Positions 1-11,200 of a DNA stretch of 64,000 nucleotides are shown here, in pieces; positions within the stretch are counted from its first letter, which is position 1; the number at the start of each line of letters is the position of its first letter. The notes under the pieces were generated by a model. It was given only the letters and a program-made list of their open reading frames with translations, was not told the DNA's origin and searched no databases. Made by a program: the position numbers and the translations under genes. This stretch comes from Trichuris trichiura (taxonomy: Eukaryota; Nematoda; Enoplea; Trichinellida; Trichuridae): assembly GCA_037903355.1 (NCBI GenBank), contig JBAJFE010000060.1:2046001-2110000 (forward strand), in the 5' to 3' direction.

Positions 1-792
1 GTCACTATGCATTCAGGCGAAGTATCCTGGAAGGGTCAGGGAAAGACTCCATTTTCGGCCACCGCCTTGTACAGCTCCTTGGAAAGTCATAATCGAATGG
101 CCAGCATTTTCTTGTCCGACTACGTGTTCAATTCGTTAATGTACGCCCTGTGGGATAGGCGCTTTTTCAACTTTGTTCTAACCGAGCACAATTCCGCCCT
201 TATGGAGTTGCTCCAATCGACCGAATGCGCATTTGAACTATGCCTGCCGGACTTGTTGGAACTGTTGGATATTGATGTGGACTTCGAGTCGCGCTTGGAA
301 CTTGTTATGACTCTTATTGCCCCACCGAACGTCTCCTTTTCGGACAACTTTGGTATGGTGACGTCCAAGGGGAAAATATACTTGAATTCCGTAGGTCCCC
401 AAGGAGTTGTCAACGTCTTCAAGGTAAACGTCCATGCAACAGCCGCTTTTCGCCTTTTCATTCAAAAGGATATGACCTTAAAAGGCAAAGTAGCCATTGA
501 CAGGCTTATAATGACGACGGACAGAAGTAGCAAAGCGGCATTGAACGAAAAGGAGTTGGAATTCTTTGCCAACATAGCGAAAACGATCCTTGAGGTCGTT
601 GGAACCGATCTTCTTGACCAAGGCATCGTCCTACCTTCGATGACGGGATTTACGGTCAAAAATGGGTTGCTACACTTCGTTGGCAACTCAATGAAGGCGG
701 ATTTCGATTTTGACATCGACGAAGATTTATTGTCCAATTTTGGTGCTCGTTTCAGCCAAGCGAAGCGAATAGACTCAAGCGAAGATGTATGA
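1..792 (+). CDS. BPI/LBP/CETP-fold lipid-binding protein, C-terminal part (5' partial)
   Basis: The frame is open from base 1 to the TGA at 790-792, so the gene starts outside the window and the visible 263 codons are its last part. The protein reads like the C-terminal BPI domain of the bactericidal permeability-increasing/LBP/CETP family. Near the start it has the H-RMASIFLSDYVFNSL segment, which is how these domains begin. Near the end it has GIVLPSMTGFTVKNGLLHF, matching the family's final strand with a Leu-Pro turn and a hydrophobic tail. Two cysteines (in TECAFELCL) could form a local disulphide. Members bind lipid or LPS in an apolar pocket and are usually secreted. The signal peptide and N-terminal domain are not visible. 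No intron is needed within this stretch. The lipid-binding role is inferred from fold-like features only. Confidence 0.8.
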   Translation, partial: VTMHSGEVSWKGQGKTPFSATALYSSLESHNRMASIFLSDYVFNSLMYALWDRRFFNFVLTEHNSALMELLQSTECAFELCLPDLLELLDIDVDFESRLELVMTLIAPPNVSFSDNFGMVTSKGKIYLNSVGPQGVVNVFKVNVHATAAFRLFIQKDMTLKGKVAIDRLIMTTDRSSKAALNEKELEFFANIAKTILEVVGTDLLDQGIVLPSMTGFTVKNGLLHFVGNSMKADFDFDIDEDLLSNFGARFSQAKRIDSSEDV

Positions 793-1745
793 CCTTCCCG
801 CATTCATTCAACTATTGTTTTCCCCTCCTTTCGTAGTCACGCCTCGCGGCCTGACAAGGTTGACCAACTCGCTAATAACTTTACTACTACAGCACTACGT
901 GACTTTGAATGGACAATAGTTGGCTCGCCTCAATGAAGACAAGTTGTTTGTACTCACAGTTTTTCGCTTCATTGAAATAGCTGTACAGCGGCTTGAATGG
1001 AAAAAGAATAGGTAAGCTTTAAACAATCATAGTAAAACTTGTCCGTACAAGAAATTAAGGAGACGCACATGTATATATACGTCCCCTTTTTAAAAAATCA
1101 CCAATGAATTGTCGTTCAATTCGACCCTTCTTTAGGCCATTTGAATTACTTAAGTCACTAAATGCCAAATACGGTGACGACGCGAACGGCGGCGGCGGTT
1201 CAATCACCTATTCGGTAATGACCCGTATGCTTTCTTCTCGCGCTGTTCGAACAATCACGACCATTGCCTTAACTGCCGTTACGGCTGCGGAAATTCAACA
1301 GAGTTCAACTGGCTTCGAACGCGTCCGAAAACAAGTTACAAACTTTTGCGGCGCAGCCATTTAACGTACAACCGCGTAACAATGCGAACTATTTTCCCAC
1401 ATTTTAAAACCGCTTTTCGATCAATATGCAAATAAGGGAAAGACGATTTTACACTTTTCACTTATCCATTAGCCGTGTCAACTTGCACGCGCGCTAATTT
1501 AAAAATTTGAAAAAGAGATAATAGGACGTTTGCAATTTAAAGCCGCACTGCGAAGTGGAAGCGCGACAAAGAACCAGTATTGTTCGTCACTTTAAAATCA
1601 AAACGGTCGCTTGGCAATCGGTATAATCGAACGGCTATTTTATGAGGCAAACGCAGTGGAGCCTCTTTTTTTTAAAAAAAGTGTTTTTTCAAAGTAGCAG
1701 TTGAGCGCTGCACACCCGGATAGCCGTATTGTTCAAATAGGGCCA
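793..1745. other. intergenic, no gene seen
   Basis: AT-rich stretch between the BPI-like gene and the small ORF at 1746. A short open frame at 1104-1364 has no recognisable domain and low-complexity Thr/Ala composition, so I do not call it a gene. Confidence 0.6.
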
Positions 1746-2054
1746 ATGAGCGAGGAGAACAAAGACGACAAGGATAAACACGAACACAAGCGCATTGTTA
1801 TTTTGCCTGTTGAGAAGGCGGTGATTTATCAACCTGAAATTTCGCCGGAAATGGTAAAGAAGCTAAAATCGTCAGCCGACTATGCTCAGTGGGCTGGACG
1901 TACCAGATATGTTCCAAATTCAAAGTCGAACGAAGCGGAGGAAACTGACGAAGATTTTGAAATGCCTCGTCCAAGAAAGCAAAAGGACCAGCCTGAGCCA
2001 AAGAAAACTGACGCACCCAATAATGTAAAGGAATGCCATCAAAAGCAGAATTGA
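1746..2054 (+). CDS. small charged protein, paralogue of the ORF at 22935-23207
   Basis: Unrecognised 102-residue protein, read from the in-frame ATG at 1746 rather than the upstream ATG at 1701, because homology with the second copy begins at MSE. It starts with a Lys/Glu/Asp-rich segment, followed by RIVILP, a Pro/Lys-containing linker, and then the motif YAQWAGRTRYVP at about residues 56-67. The tail is rich in Glu, Pro and Lys and ends in QKQN. The copy at 22935 has HVVILP and YAKWPGRTKFIP in the same order and spacing class, which is the main reason to believe this ORF is real. There is no signal peptide or membrane segment. The composition suggests a soluble, perhaps largely disordered, intracellular protein. 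An AATAAA-type signal lies at 2154-2159. Function unknown. Confidence 0.55.
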   Translation: MSEENKDDKDKHEHKRIVILPVEKAVIYQPEISPEMVKKLKSSADYAQWAGRTRYVPNSKSNEAEETDEDFEMPRPRKQKDQPEPKKTDAPNNVKECHQKQN

Positions 2055-2550
2055 ATAATATAACAGAATTCACTCCGAACTGACAGCCTAAATGGTATAC
2101 CCACTTTGTCGCCATGATGCAATGCTTTGCTTAGCCTATTGAAATTAACAAGTCAATAAACAAAGTTTAATGCTTATTTTACGAGACTATTCTATCTCCT
2201 TTTGCAAGATTAACCCCAAGCAAGGCAACGACAAGCTGCGCAAAGTTCTTTCGATGGAAAGCTTAAAATATGTTTTTTAAACATTTTTTGAAATTCGAAA
2301 TCTTCGGGAACAAAATAAGTAAAACAATCGCGGCATTTGAAAGTTTTGAAGAACTGCGTTCCCGCCAACGGCTTTAGTTACGCGTCAGCGACATTACATG
2401 GCAGGCCTGGAGACGAGAATTAAAAGAACACATTTAACCTATCAAATTACGCAAATGCAACTCAACCAAAATAAAAAAGATTACAGAAGAAGACATGATC
2501 ATAGGCAATGCAACATACATTGAAAAAAGATCGCTAAACTAAGCATTACA

Positions 2551-2584
<34 letters not shown>

Positions 2585-2587
2585 GGT

Positions 2588-2618
<31 letters not shown>

Positions 2619-2672
2619 GGTTTAATTAATAATAATAATAATAATACGGTTCAATAAACATCCAGTTTTCAA

Positions 2673-2713
<41 letters not shown>

Positions 2714-2985
2714 GATCTTCAGATTCACGGGTTTGGCCTGTTGGATGTATCTGTAAGTAAACTTCAAAATGCCCTACTAACGGATGGATGAGCAAATTGT
2801 AAGAGAAAATACAGAACGATGTGTATACCGTTTTTCTCTCACAATTTGCTCATCCATCCGTTGGTAGTGCATTTTGAAGTTTACTTACAGATACATCCAA
2901 CAGGCCAAACCCGTGAATCTGATGATCTACTATGAAGCAACTCAAGCCTGTTAAAAGACATCCTGTCTTTCGAAATAATTGTTCA

Positions 2986-3065
<80 letters not shown>

Positions 3066-3068
3066 GGT

Positions 3069-3110
<42 letters not shown>

Positions 3111-3140
3111 CAATAATAATAATAAACACCCAGTTTTCAA

Positions 3141-3176
<36 letters not shown>
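2551..3176. repeat. TAA/ATA trinucleotide microsatellite tract
   Basis: Long runs of TAA units interrupted by short unique pieces. One interruption, made of a CGGTTTAATAA word and later CAGTTTTCAAGAATAATAA, occurs on both sides of the hairpin at 2712-2929. The array therefore appears partly duplicated, or split by insertion of the hairpin element. Confidence 0.9.
2712..2929. repeat. 218-bp foldback (inverted repeat) inside the TAA tract
   Basis: The left arm (2712-2810) and right arm (2831-2929) are near-perfect reverse complements of about 99 bp with only a handful of mismatches, around a 20-bp loop (2811-2830). Both tips carry TAGATC and the flanks are TAA repeats. This could be a foldback/MITE-type element with a preference for microsatellites. 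The RNA would form a very long hairpin. No coding frame is present. Confidence 0.85.
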
Positions 3177-3178
<2 letters not shown>

Positions 3179-4754
3179 GCTGTTGTTCTTACTACGCTAA
3201 AAGGTTCCGCGCGATTTCAAGCACGAAAAGCAATACTGTTACAAAAATAAGATATTCAGGTACTATTGCTGTTTTGAACGGATTAAACTGCTTATCGCAG
3301 GCACAGTTGACGTTTTCGGGAACCCGCCTAAACGCGACATCAACCGGCTATTGATAGTACGCCGAATACGGTCAAATGTCTTGTTTTGAAGGCTTCGAAG
3401 AGAATTCGAGCTACAGTTTACGGAAAATTAACGTACAATGGCCGAATGTTCACATTTTTCGCATTGAATAAGGTCTAACTCGTAAAAATAAGAATATGCA
3501 GTTTCGTCTGTAATGCTCTATTTGGAGCAGCGGGTCTCAAGGAGGCACTAGAAAGCTGAGGGCTGCTTTGGTCCGTAGAGGCTTGCCAAAAGTCTAATGG
3601 ACCTTCAAATAAAAGACATCCGTCGTCGAATCGGCACTTCATGCATTCCTATTGATTCCGCGAAACGGCGCGGCCAAATTAAGCAACGCTTCGGACAGCT
3701 AGGGGGCGCTAGTAGCGTTTAATGGGTGTTGGCGGGAAAAAGATTGAAAAGCTACGATTTAGAAATACATTTCTTCGGAATAAGCGTTTACCGAACGTGC
3801 TATCTTGTTCAGACGCTACTAATAATCAAAGGTTATCGCGTGCTCTCAGCTGTACAGTAAGACAAAGAGTAGATAGGTTACAAGGAAGGCATCTCGAAAA
3901 AAAAATTACGCCATACATCAAACTTTCCGCCGAAAAGTTGCAAAGTCATGGCGGGACTTTAACTCTTTGTTCCTACCTCTCACCGTGCATAGAACAACGG
4001 AAAAATTTCCATTCGCGCGACCTTCCTGGCCAGTTTTATGAAATTAAAATATCTCACCTACGAGGTACTCTTTATTTCATAAAGTTTAAAGAGCGTTCAA
4101 CCGTTTTGGCTTATCTTCACAGCCTACAAACCCGCCTGAAGCTTACAGCATTGGGATGTTCGAGAAAAAAATAGTCAAAATATCTATCGTTCCCTCAATG
4201 AGGATAGAGCAGCTTTTGGACAAGTTGAGCCTGAAATTTTTTTACCAACAAAGAAAGAATAAAGGAAACAAAAAATTTGCATACGTACCGAATAAGCGGA
4301 CGGCCAATTGTGACGACGACGGCTTCACATGAAGCAATGAAGGGGTTTGTTGCCCACAAAACATTCAGTGTATGGAAAACTCATTGACGTCATTGAGCCG
4401 AGTGGATTTTTACGATTGGAATTTGTCCACATTTTGGCGACAAAAATGGAATTCATTCTTCCCATAGCCTACACGATACGCTAACAGGAAGAATCACGAT
4501 TCAGCTAGATGGCAATGAAGCACCACAAAGTTCATTCACTTTTCTTCGAAGTGACGGAGGAGATATGCAAATTAAGTTTTGCGCATGCTAACATTTAAAA
4601 CAAAATTGCGACGTAAAACGCAGTAGTCGACAACTGGAGAGAAAGATTGACTATCCCGATTGAATTTTACTCCAATTCATTTTTTTAAAAAAAGATAAAA
4701 TGGCCATTCGGAAGCGGAAGCAACCCCGACTGCAACGTAATGCCTATTCTCGCT
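3177..4754. other. intergenic, no convincing gene
   Basis: It contains a 150-codon open frame (3722-4174) with no recognisable domain, no paralogue here and no flanking splice pattern, so I leave it uncalled. A CTCF-like word lies at 3700-3710. The minus-strand zinc-finger gene ends at 4755. Confidence 0.55.
3700..3710 (+). promoter_or_regulatory. CTCF-like motif TAGGGGGCGCT
   Basis: This is an exact 11-mer shared with 20989-20999 and, on the other strand, 57863-57873. It matches the core AGGGGGCGC(T/C) of the animal CTCF site. It lies between the small ORF and the zinc-finger gene. Binding is inferred, not shown. Confidence 0.4.
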
Positions 4755-7683
4755 TTACGGTTTTGGTAAGAGACGTATTTCGATGCGCAACCATTGCTCT
4801 TCGCTGTAGCTGTCTAAAACGGTGGTGCCGAATATGAGTTTCGACTGAATAACAGGCAGTCTTCTGAACAGTTTTCGCGTATGTCTCTGAAACATATGTC
4901 TTAAGTAGGTCGGTTGCGAGTCAAAGTCCGTTCGACAACTGGAACACGTTGTACCCAAAAAGTTGACCAACGTATCGCTGCAACCCGGTTGACAAGACGT
5001 TTTTTGTAAACTATGAATCGTGCCGCCGTGATCGTCAATCAAATGAGCAATTGCATGCCATGGTTTCTTGAATGTAATGCAGCAGACGGGACATACCGAC
5101 CTCATGTCCCAACATTTCTCTTTTGCCGGTCGAACACTTTTCGCCTGCTCACTTTCGTTGCCTTTCGATATCTCTATTTTCTTTACGGCATAATTATTGC
5201 TCCCCGGAATACGTTTCAAGCAAATTTTATTCTTCGACTTGTTGGTCACCGGCGATTTCACGGTCGGTTTCTTTTTCTTACCATTTTCATACGAAACGCC
5301 TATATCCGCTGCCGATTCTTCATTATTGCTGCCCGAATAAGGAAATGACGTTCCAACAGCCGACAACCCCTGTTCGCTACTTGAATAAGCAATATCCCTA
5401 TCAATAGCCGATTCAAAGGCTGACTTTCCATCTTTGTTGGCTGGATAAGCGCCTGGCGTTCTGAAGCCTGCTTTCCGTATCATGCTGACCACGTAAGGAA
5501 CCGCTGTTCTTTTATACTTGCCGTGCGAATATGGCAAACCCATCGTAACGTTTGATTTCATATCCTTGCCAGTCATATACGGGGTGAACTTCTTAACGGG
5601 CGGTTTATCGGATAAGCTATGCTGGTAAGCGTCACCCATTTCAACAGGTGTTTCGTCAGTTACACTGCTCGGACAAGAAAAGGCCATTCTGGCGGGTGGT
5701 TTCTCAGCTGAGCTGTTCGTGTACGGAATAGCCGTCTTAACGAGTGACGACTTCCCTGCCATTATGTTCGGGAACGAAACGGCCATTTTGAGGGGCGATC
5801 CCTTAGGAGCAATGTTTGTGTACGGAATACCCGTTGTGAAGGGTGGCGGTTTTTCGATAAGACTGCTCAGACTCGGCAACGTTGTTCTAAAGGACGGTTT
5901 TTCGGTCGCGACGGGTGCTATGCCCTCGGAGGAACCGGCAAAGGGCATCCTAAAGGGCGGTCTTTCAAAGCCAACGTTCGGATTGGAAACAGTCATCCTG
6001 ACTGGCGGTCTTCCGGCCGCGCTGTTCTGGATTGAAATGGCCATTGCGCTTGGATTCCTGCCAACTATGCTTCTGCGATGCTTGGCCGGAACAGCCCTGA
6101 CGGATTTTAAATTTGGCAACTTGATTTTCAGGTTACTCTTTCGCGCGAAAACGCTCTGCGTTGGATGTCGAACCTGAGCATCAATTACTTGAGCACCGTC
6201 GTCGTCGGTAGAGCCTTTCAAATTAGCTTCCGAACTTTTGGGAGGCAACCACAACTGATCATCGTCGTCACCTTCGTCGGCGTCGTCTTCCGGCGGTGAA
6301 AACAATTCGCTTGAAGTACCGTAAGCCATCGGATCGTATCGGATCTTCCTCGCCTTGTGCTTTGCTGGTTCGCCCGGTCTTTCCATTAGCGGATGAATTG
6401 GAGGAAGCAACGATGTTACGCTTTTTTCGGAATGGCCAGCTTTTCCAATGTTCCTGCCTTCGCGATAGATGCTGGAAAGGGAACAGAAAAGGGGTCCCTT
6501 GCCTTTAGGTTTCCAAGTCGACTTGTTTCGCCTTCTTCGAGCGGCAGCGCGTATTAGCCACCTTCGAATCGACGGCTTCTGCATTAGAGAGTAGTAGCGA
6601 TTCAATATGGCCTCGTGTCTCTGCAACAACGAAATACAATAAGTAAAACTCAGCGACCATTTTTGAAGTTAATAAATGGCGGGATTAACCTTCAAGAATT
6701 CATCACACTTGAAGCAGGGCCCTATTCGAGGCTCTCGCAAGGTCATATTCAATAAATCAGAAAAGTTTTGAGGCATACGCATTCCGCGAAATACAGTAAA
6801 CAATAAAAGCAGGTTACGCCTAATAGGCAGCAAAACTATTTTCATTAGATAACCATAAAAATGCAAAAAAATATGCATTGAAATTTTTCTAATTAAAAAA
6901 AAAAGATTGCTGCTTAACTTACAGGAATGTCTGCAGAGAGAGAGAGGGGCAGGTGGGAGATACAGCTTTTAAATATGCGCAGGTTCGTTATGTTGAACAA
7001 AATATTTGAGCGCCATTCAACGCTTAGCGATTGATAAAGCAAACATTCGGATTAACCAGCAATCGTACATAAAAGAGAGAACAACTTGTGCGAGGAGGCC
7101 CCCCGGAAGTCGTTTATAAAAGCATGCAAATTTTTGCGGTTTCTTTTTCCTTACAAAACAGTTTCGAATACTTGCACATACGTTCGTAAAGAGCTTACCT
7201 CGTCAACGCTGACAGGTCCTGTTTTGAGTTCTGTCAGAGACTGCTCTACCTTGCACATAAACATCAAAACATTGTCGCACCTATGCACCATCTTATGACG
7301 TTTGTGGAGAATAATATTGTGCGAAAGATGACCACACGTGTTGCACATGTACGTTTGTTTTGGCACGACGTTTTGATGCCATTCTTCAACGTGCTCCAAG
7401 TAGATTTCCTCCGTATGGCAGCAAACTTGGCATTTGTTGCAAATGTAGTCGAATTGAGCTACTTGCGAGTAGCCGCAGTCCGGCGGGTCGCCATCCTCGT
7501 TCTCCTAAAAAGCAAATTGTTCCAGAAGGCTATTTTTGGACAGCGCTTAAGCAAACGTGCCGATTTCGACCCTTTATCCACATTGTTCGAAGGTCCAAAG
7601 TAAGTCAACGGCGGTGGTTCGAAAGGGCTCGGTTCGCGAAGTTGCACCGGGGTGGGCATTTCATACAGCATTTTTTCGGCCAT
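4755..7683 (-). CDS. multi-exon C2H2 zinc-finger protein
   Basis: The exons, in transcript order, are a tentative first exon starting at ATG 7683, then 7504-7199, an 8-nt microexon 6930-6923, 6819-6690 and 6620-4755 (stop at 4757-4755). Splice sites are GT-AG with matching phases from exon 2 onward. The exon 1 donor is uncertain (an AAT/GTGGAT boundary is possible). Exon 2 encodes two C2H2 fingers, YICNKC...H-x4-H and YMCNTC...H. A third finger (CFKCDEFLK + RHEAILN) is assembled across the last intron. Two more lie near the C terminus (CPVCCITF...H and CSSCRTDF...H-x4-H). Between fingers 3 and 4 is a long Pro/Ser/Lys-rich region with repeated (K/R)PP(V/F) segments, an acidic DDADEGDDDD patch and basic stretches. 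It is probably a nuclear DNA- or RNA-binding protein, with no orthologue recognised. It is divergent from RBBP6, with start codons 581 bp apart. Confidence 0.75.
6923..6930 (-). other. predicted 8-nt microexon of the zinc-finger gene
   Basis: On the minus strand a strong CT-repeat plus GCAG acceptor is followed by eight bases (ACATTCCT) and then a strong GTAAGTT donor. Exon 2 ends in phase 0 (GAG/GTAAGC at 7199). The exon carrying the CFKC finger needs one base to finish a codon (CT/G). Joining these exons directly hits an in-frame stop, and inserting the 8 nt restores the frame. Confidence 0.55.
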
Positions 7684-8263
7684 CCGTCGAGTACAACCAA
7701 CGTCAAACCGCTCGAAAACTACAACAACTCGAACAAAAGCTGCAAGCGTACTGTAAAGCTGCGTACGCGCAACAAACCTGCGTTTCATACAAATCACGCT
7801 CGCGTTTTAGTTTATCGAGCATTTTGCGTGAGCTAAAATAAACCAATTCCCGCTTAAAAACATTTTTAATAAAGTAATAAAGCACGAACAACACTCCTGA
7901 GCAAATGCGTAAAAAATAAAATTTTCGAAAAAAATGTCTAATACTTTCACGAAACTTGAATGTGTCGCGAGTAGTAGGGTAAAAAAAATGTGTTACCTTA
8001 TCGACATTTCTCAACCGTTTGAGCGGAATGGCTCGCCGTCCTCGCACTGTTGGAATTGTAGATGCTCAGGTTTACACAATTTCGGTTACTGTAGGCATGC
8101 CGTTATTGTGATCGGTTATACAAATAGCAAGCACGATCCGAACGTTCGTCTTTGATTCCGGTTTTGCCAATTTGTTCCGTTAACTTTTAATTAGTTAACT
8201 TATTGTTGATTTAGATTAAATTATCTGTTGGATTTGCCAAGTAGAGACTGTCACTCAGCGCAG
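7684..8263. promoter_or_regulatory. divergent intergenic region between the zinc-finger gene and RBBP6
   Basis: A 580-bp interval between the two start codons, so probably a shared bidirectional promoter region. I see no clear TATA box or named motif. Small open frames here have no domain signal. Confidence 0.4.
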
Positions 8264-11200
8264 ATGTCATGCATTCACTACAAGTTTAAAAGCTCGCTCG
8301 ACTACCGAACAGTCACCTTTGACGGGTTGCATCTTTCGCTATGCGAATTGAAGCGAATGATCTTTGATCGGGAGCGCATAAGGGCGTCCGATTTCGATCT
8401 GCTGGTGACCAATGCTCAGACGAATGAAGGTACAACTTTTTGCCTTTGTAAATATCGGAAGTACACGGGAGTTGCGTTGCGGTTGTTTCACGTTATTTTC
8501 CTATTTCAAATCAACTCTTTGCCAAAATAATCCTTTTATCTTAAAAAAAAGAAAAGAAACTAGGCTTTTTTCTTTGAATTTAGTTTACGAAGGGGAGACG
8601 GCCGTTGTGGTTCGCAATAGTAGCGTTATCGTATCGCGCATTCCCGTTGAAGCTCAGCGAAAGCTGCCCAAAATATGGTAAGGCAAATTTTGCCAATTTT
8701 TTTTTCTGTAAATGCTTTGTTCAGGGACAGAGGAACCGACGGAGTCGTCCAAAAGGTAGTTGTTCCCTATTTGCCCATTTTCTCCATCCTATCGTTTAAG
8801 CAGGCAACAACGGAAACTCTATCGCCAGCCAACGCTCCGGTGAAGGTAATTTGCCTTATTTGGTCTGTTATCGCTTGGCACTAATCTACGCCTACCGCTG
8901 GATGACTATATGCCGCTTCTGTTTCCTAGTGCAAACAGCTTTAATTCTACCGAGGCGGGGGCCTCTGTAACTCCTTAAAAGAAAAGATGATTTGCAGGAT
9001 GACCTTTGCCATTTTTATTCTGAACACTCCTCAATGTTTTCGACATACAAGCTGAGGCAGTAAGTCAGGCCATTTAAGCATAAACAATATTGATGGCATG
9101 GCTAGTGTTGAAAACGTGGTTTCTTCGTACGGGACAATATGTCTTCATGATGAAGAAGTTTATTACGGATATGTCCCGTTTGTTTTCTATACAAAGAGAC
9201 TCCGGAGCTTTCGGGTCATTCGAGACCCGTCATCAGCGGTCTTAAGTGTAAATATGAATTGTGCCAGCGAGTGCTATCTATCGATTCTGAGGATTTTAAA
9301 GCTTTCTGTTTCTAAGTTTTTGTATTTGAGCCTGTCCGCGCACTTCTTTTTCTTGTTCCGTATAGCTTCTAGATTGTCTTCGTTGGGTTGTTTCGAACAT
9401 TTTTCTACGTTTTTGAGTCACTGTTTTTTCATTTTGCATTCATTTTCTTCTTCTTTCTTTCTTCTTTTTTCTTTTTCTTTCTTTGTTACATTTGTATTGC
9501 AGTTTTGTCCATTTCTGTTTGTTCTAATTGTTTGTTTTTTCTTCTTTCCGGGCTATTCTATTTCATCTGGTGAGTGTGCAACAATTATACCGCGTCACAA
9601 TATTTGTCCAAATCCCACTTATGTCCACTACCTGATGGCGGTTGTAAGTCGTATTATGTCTAATATATAGTGCTTCTTTAATTCTTCTTAACTGTAAATT
9701 GTTTTCGTAACATAAAACTTTTGGTTGGAGTGGTTGCGTGCATTTCGTCGCGTGTTCCACTACAGCAGAGGCTTGTTTGGCTTTTTCCATTGTAATTTTC
9801 GGGCCCAACATTGGTCTGCCTCGCTGTGTGGTTAGATTGGTGCCATTGTTAAGTATGGCTTTCGCGTTATTGTAACTTGTGAGTTTTTTATGTGTTCGTT
9901 AAATCTATGCTCTAGGCTGTTTCACGTTTCACCAATATAAATCCCTTTGCAAGAACATTCAACCGCGTATATTAATCCTGTCTTTTTGTTTGCGGGGATT
10001 TTAGTTTTGTCTGTGCGAAGAATTGCCCTGAGGTTGAGCGAACTTTTGAAAAAGACTCTGAAGCCTAATCTTTTTCCTAATTGGACAATCTTTTCGCCTA
10101 AACCTGCCACATAAGGAATAACCAGACAAGTGTCGTGCGGTGTGTTTTGCTTTGGAGACTCGCGAGTGCGAAGCTTGTGGTTGAACACTTAGTTGATAAA
10201 GGATTTAGGATAACCGTTTTTGTAGAAGATTTTTCTAATGTAGTTAATTTCTGGTTGGAGATATTCGGGACTGCATAAATTGAATGCTCTGTCTATCATT
10301 CCGGAGAGGATGCCACGCATTACTGATCGTGGGTGATGTGATGAAAAGTTGAGGTACTGATCTGTGTGCGTGGGTTTTCTATACACTCTGGTTTTAAGGT
10401 CTTCACTTGAGCGAATAATTAAGGCGTCCAGAAAGGGCAAGGTTTTGTTATCTTCTTTTTCCATTGTGAATACTATTTGGTTAGGACGGACGTTGCTGAG
10501 GAATTGTAAAAATTGTTCTTTTTTTCCAGCTTTTATAATGACAAAGATGTCGTCTACGTATCTCTTAAAAAGGCGTGGTGCTATGTGTCTGTCTATAGTT
10601 CTGAACATTTGTCTTTCAAAGTTTTCCATAAAGATTTCCGCTAATACAGGGGATAGGGGGCTTCCCATAGGTACTCCGTTAGATTGTTTATAGAACTTGT
10701 TATCAAAAGTGAAGTAATTGCCTTCTTACATGCAAAACGAAACCAGCTTGACAATGTGAAAGGGATTTAATTTAGTTCTGTTGGGTAGATTTGTGTCCGT
10801 GTGGAGGAGATTGTGTAAGGTCTCTAGGGTGTCTGATATTGGGATGCAAGTCTTTTACACCATAGCTGACTAAAATCTCGTTGGGTTCCAAACAATAGTT
10901 TCTTATTTCGTTGACGAGCGTTTTGCTGTTTTTGACAAAGGATGTTTCCTTGCCTGTTAGAGGTTTGATGATCTTACTTAAGTATCTACTGAGTTCAGTG
11001 GTGATGCTGTTAATTGTGGAGACTATCGGTCTCAGCGGGATATCTGGTTTGTGTACTTTTGGGAGACCATAGAGCTCGGGGGGTCTGAAGTTCGATGCAA
11101 ACTTAAGATATGTTGTCATTTTAGTGATAGCAGGTTCTTTAGTTTCTGTGGCATATGTAATGAGAAGAGATCGGAGATTTTTTCGGGAAACTTCTGTAGG

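Noticed and set aside
2551..3176. Regular short repeats considered as a CRISPR array
   Set aside because: They are simple TAA microsatellite units with no repeat-spacer structure, in a eukaryotic genome.
3722..4174. 150-codon open frame on the plus strand
   Set aside because: No domain, no homologue in the window, no fitting splice neighbours, and composition like random AT-rich DNA.
9098..9670. 190-codon plus-strand open frame with a Phe/Ser-rich stretch
   Set aside because: It reads through the terminal inverted repeat and the antisense of the PLE-A ORF.
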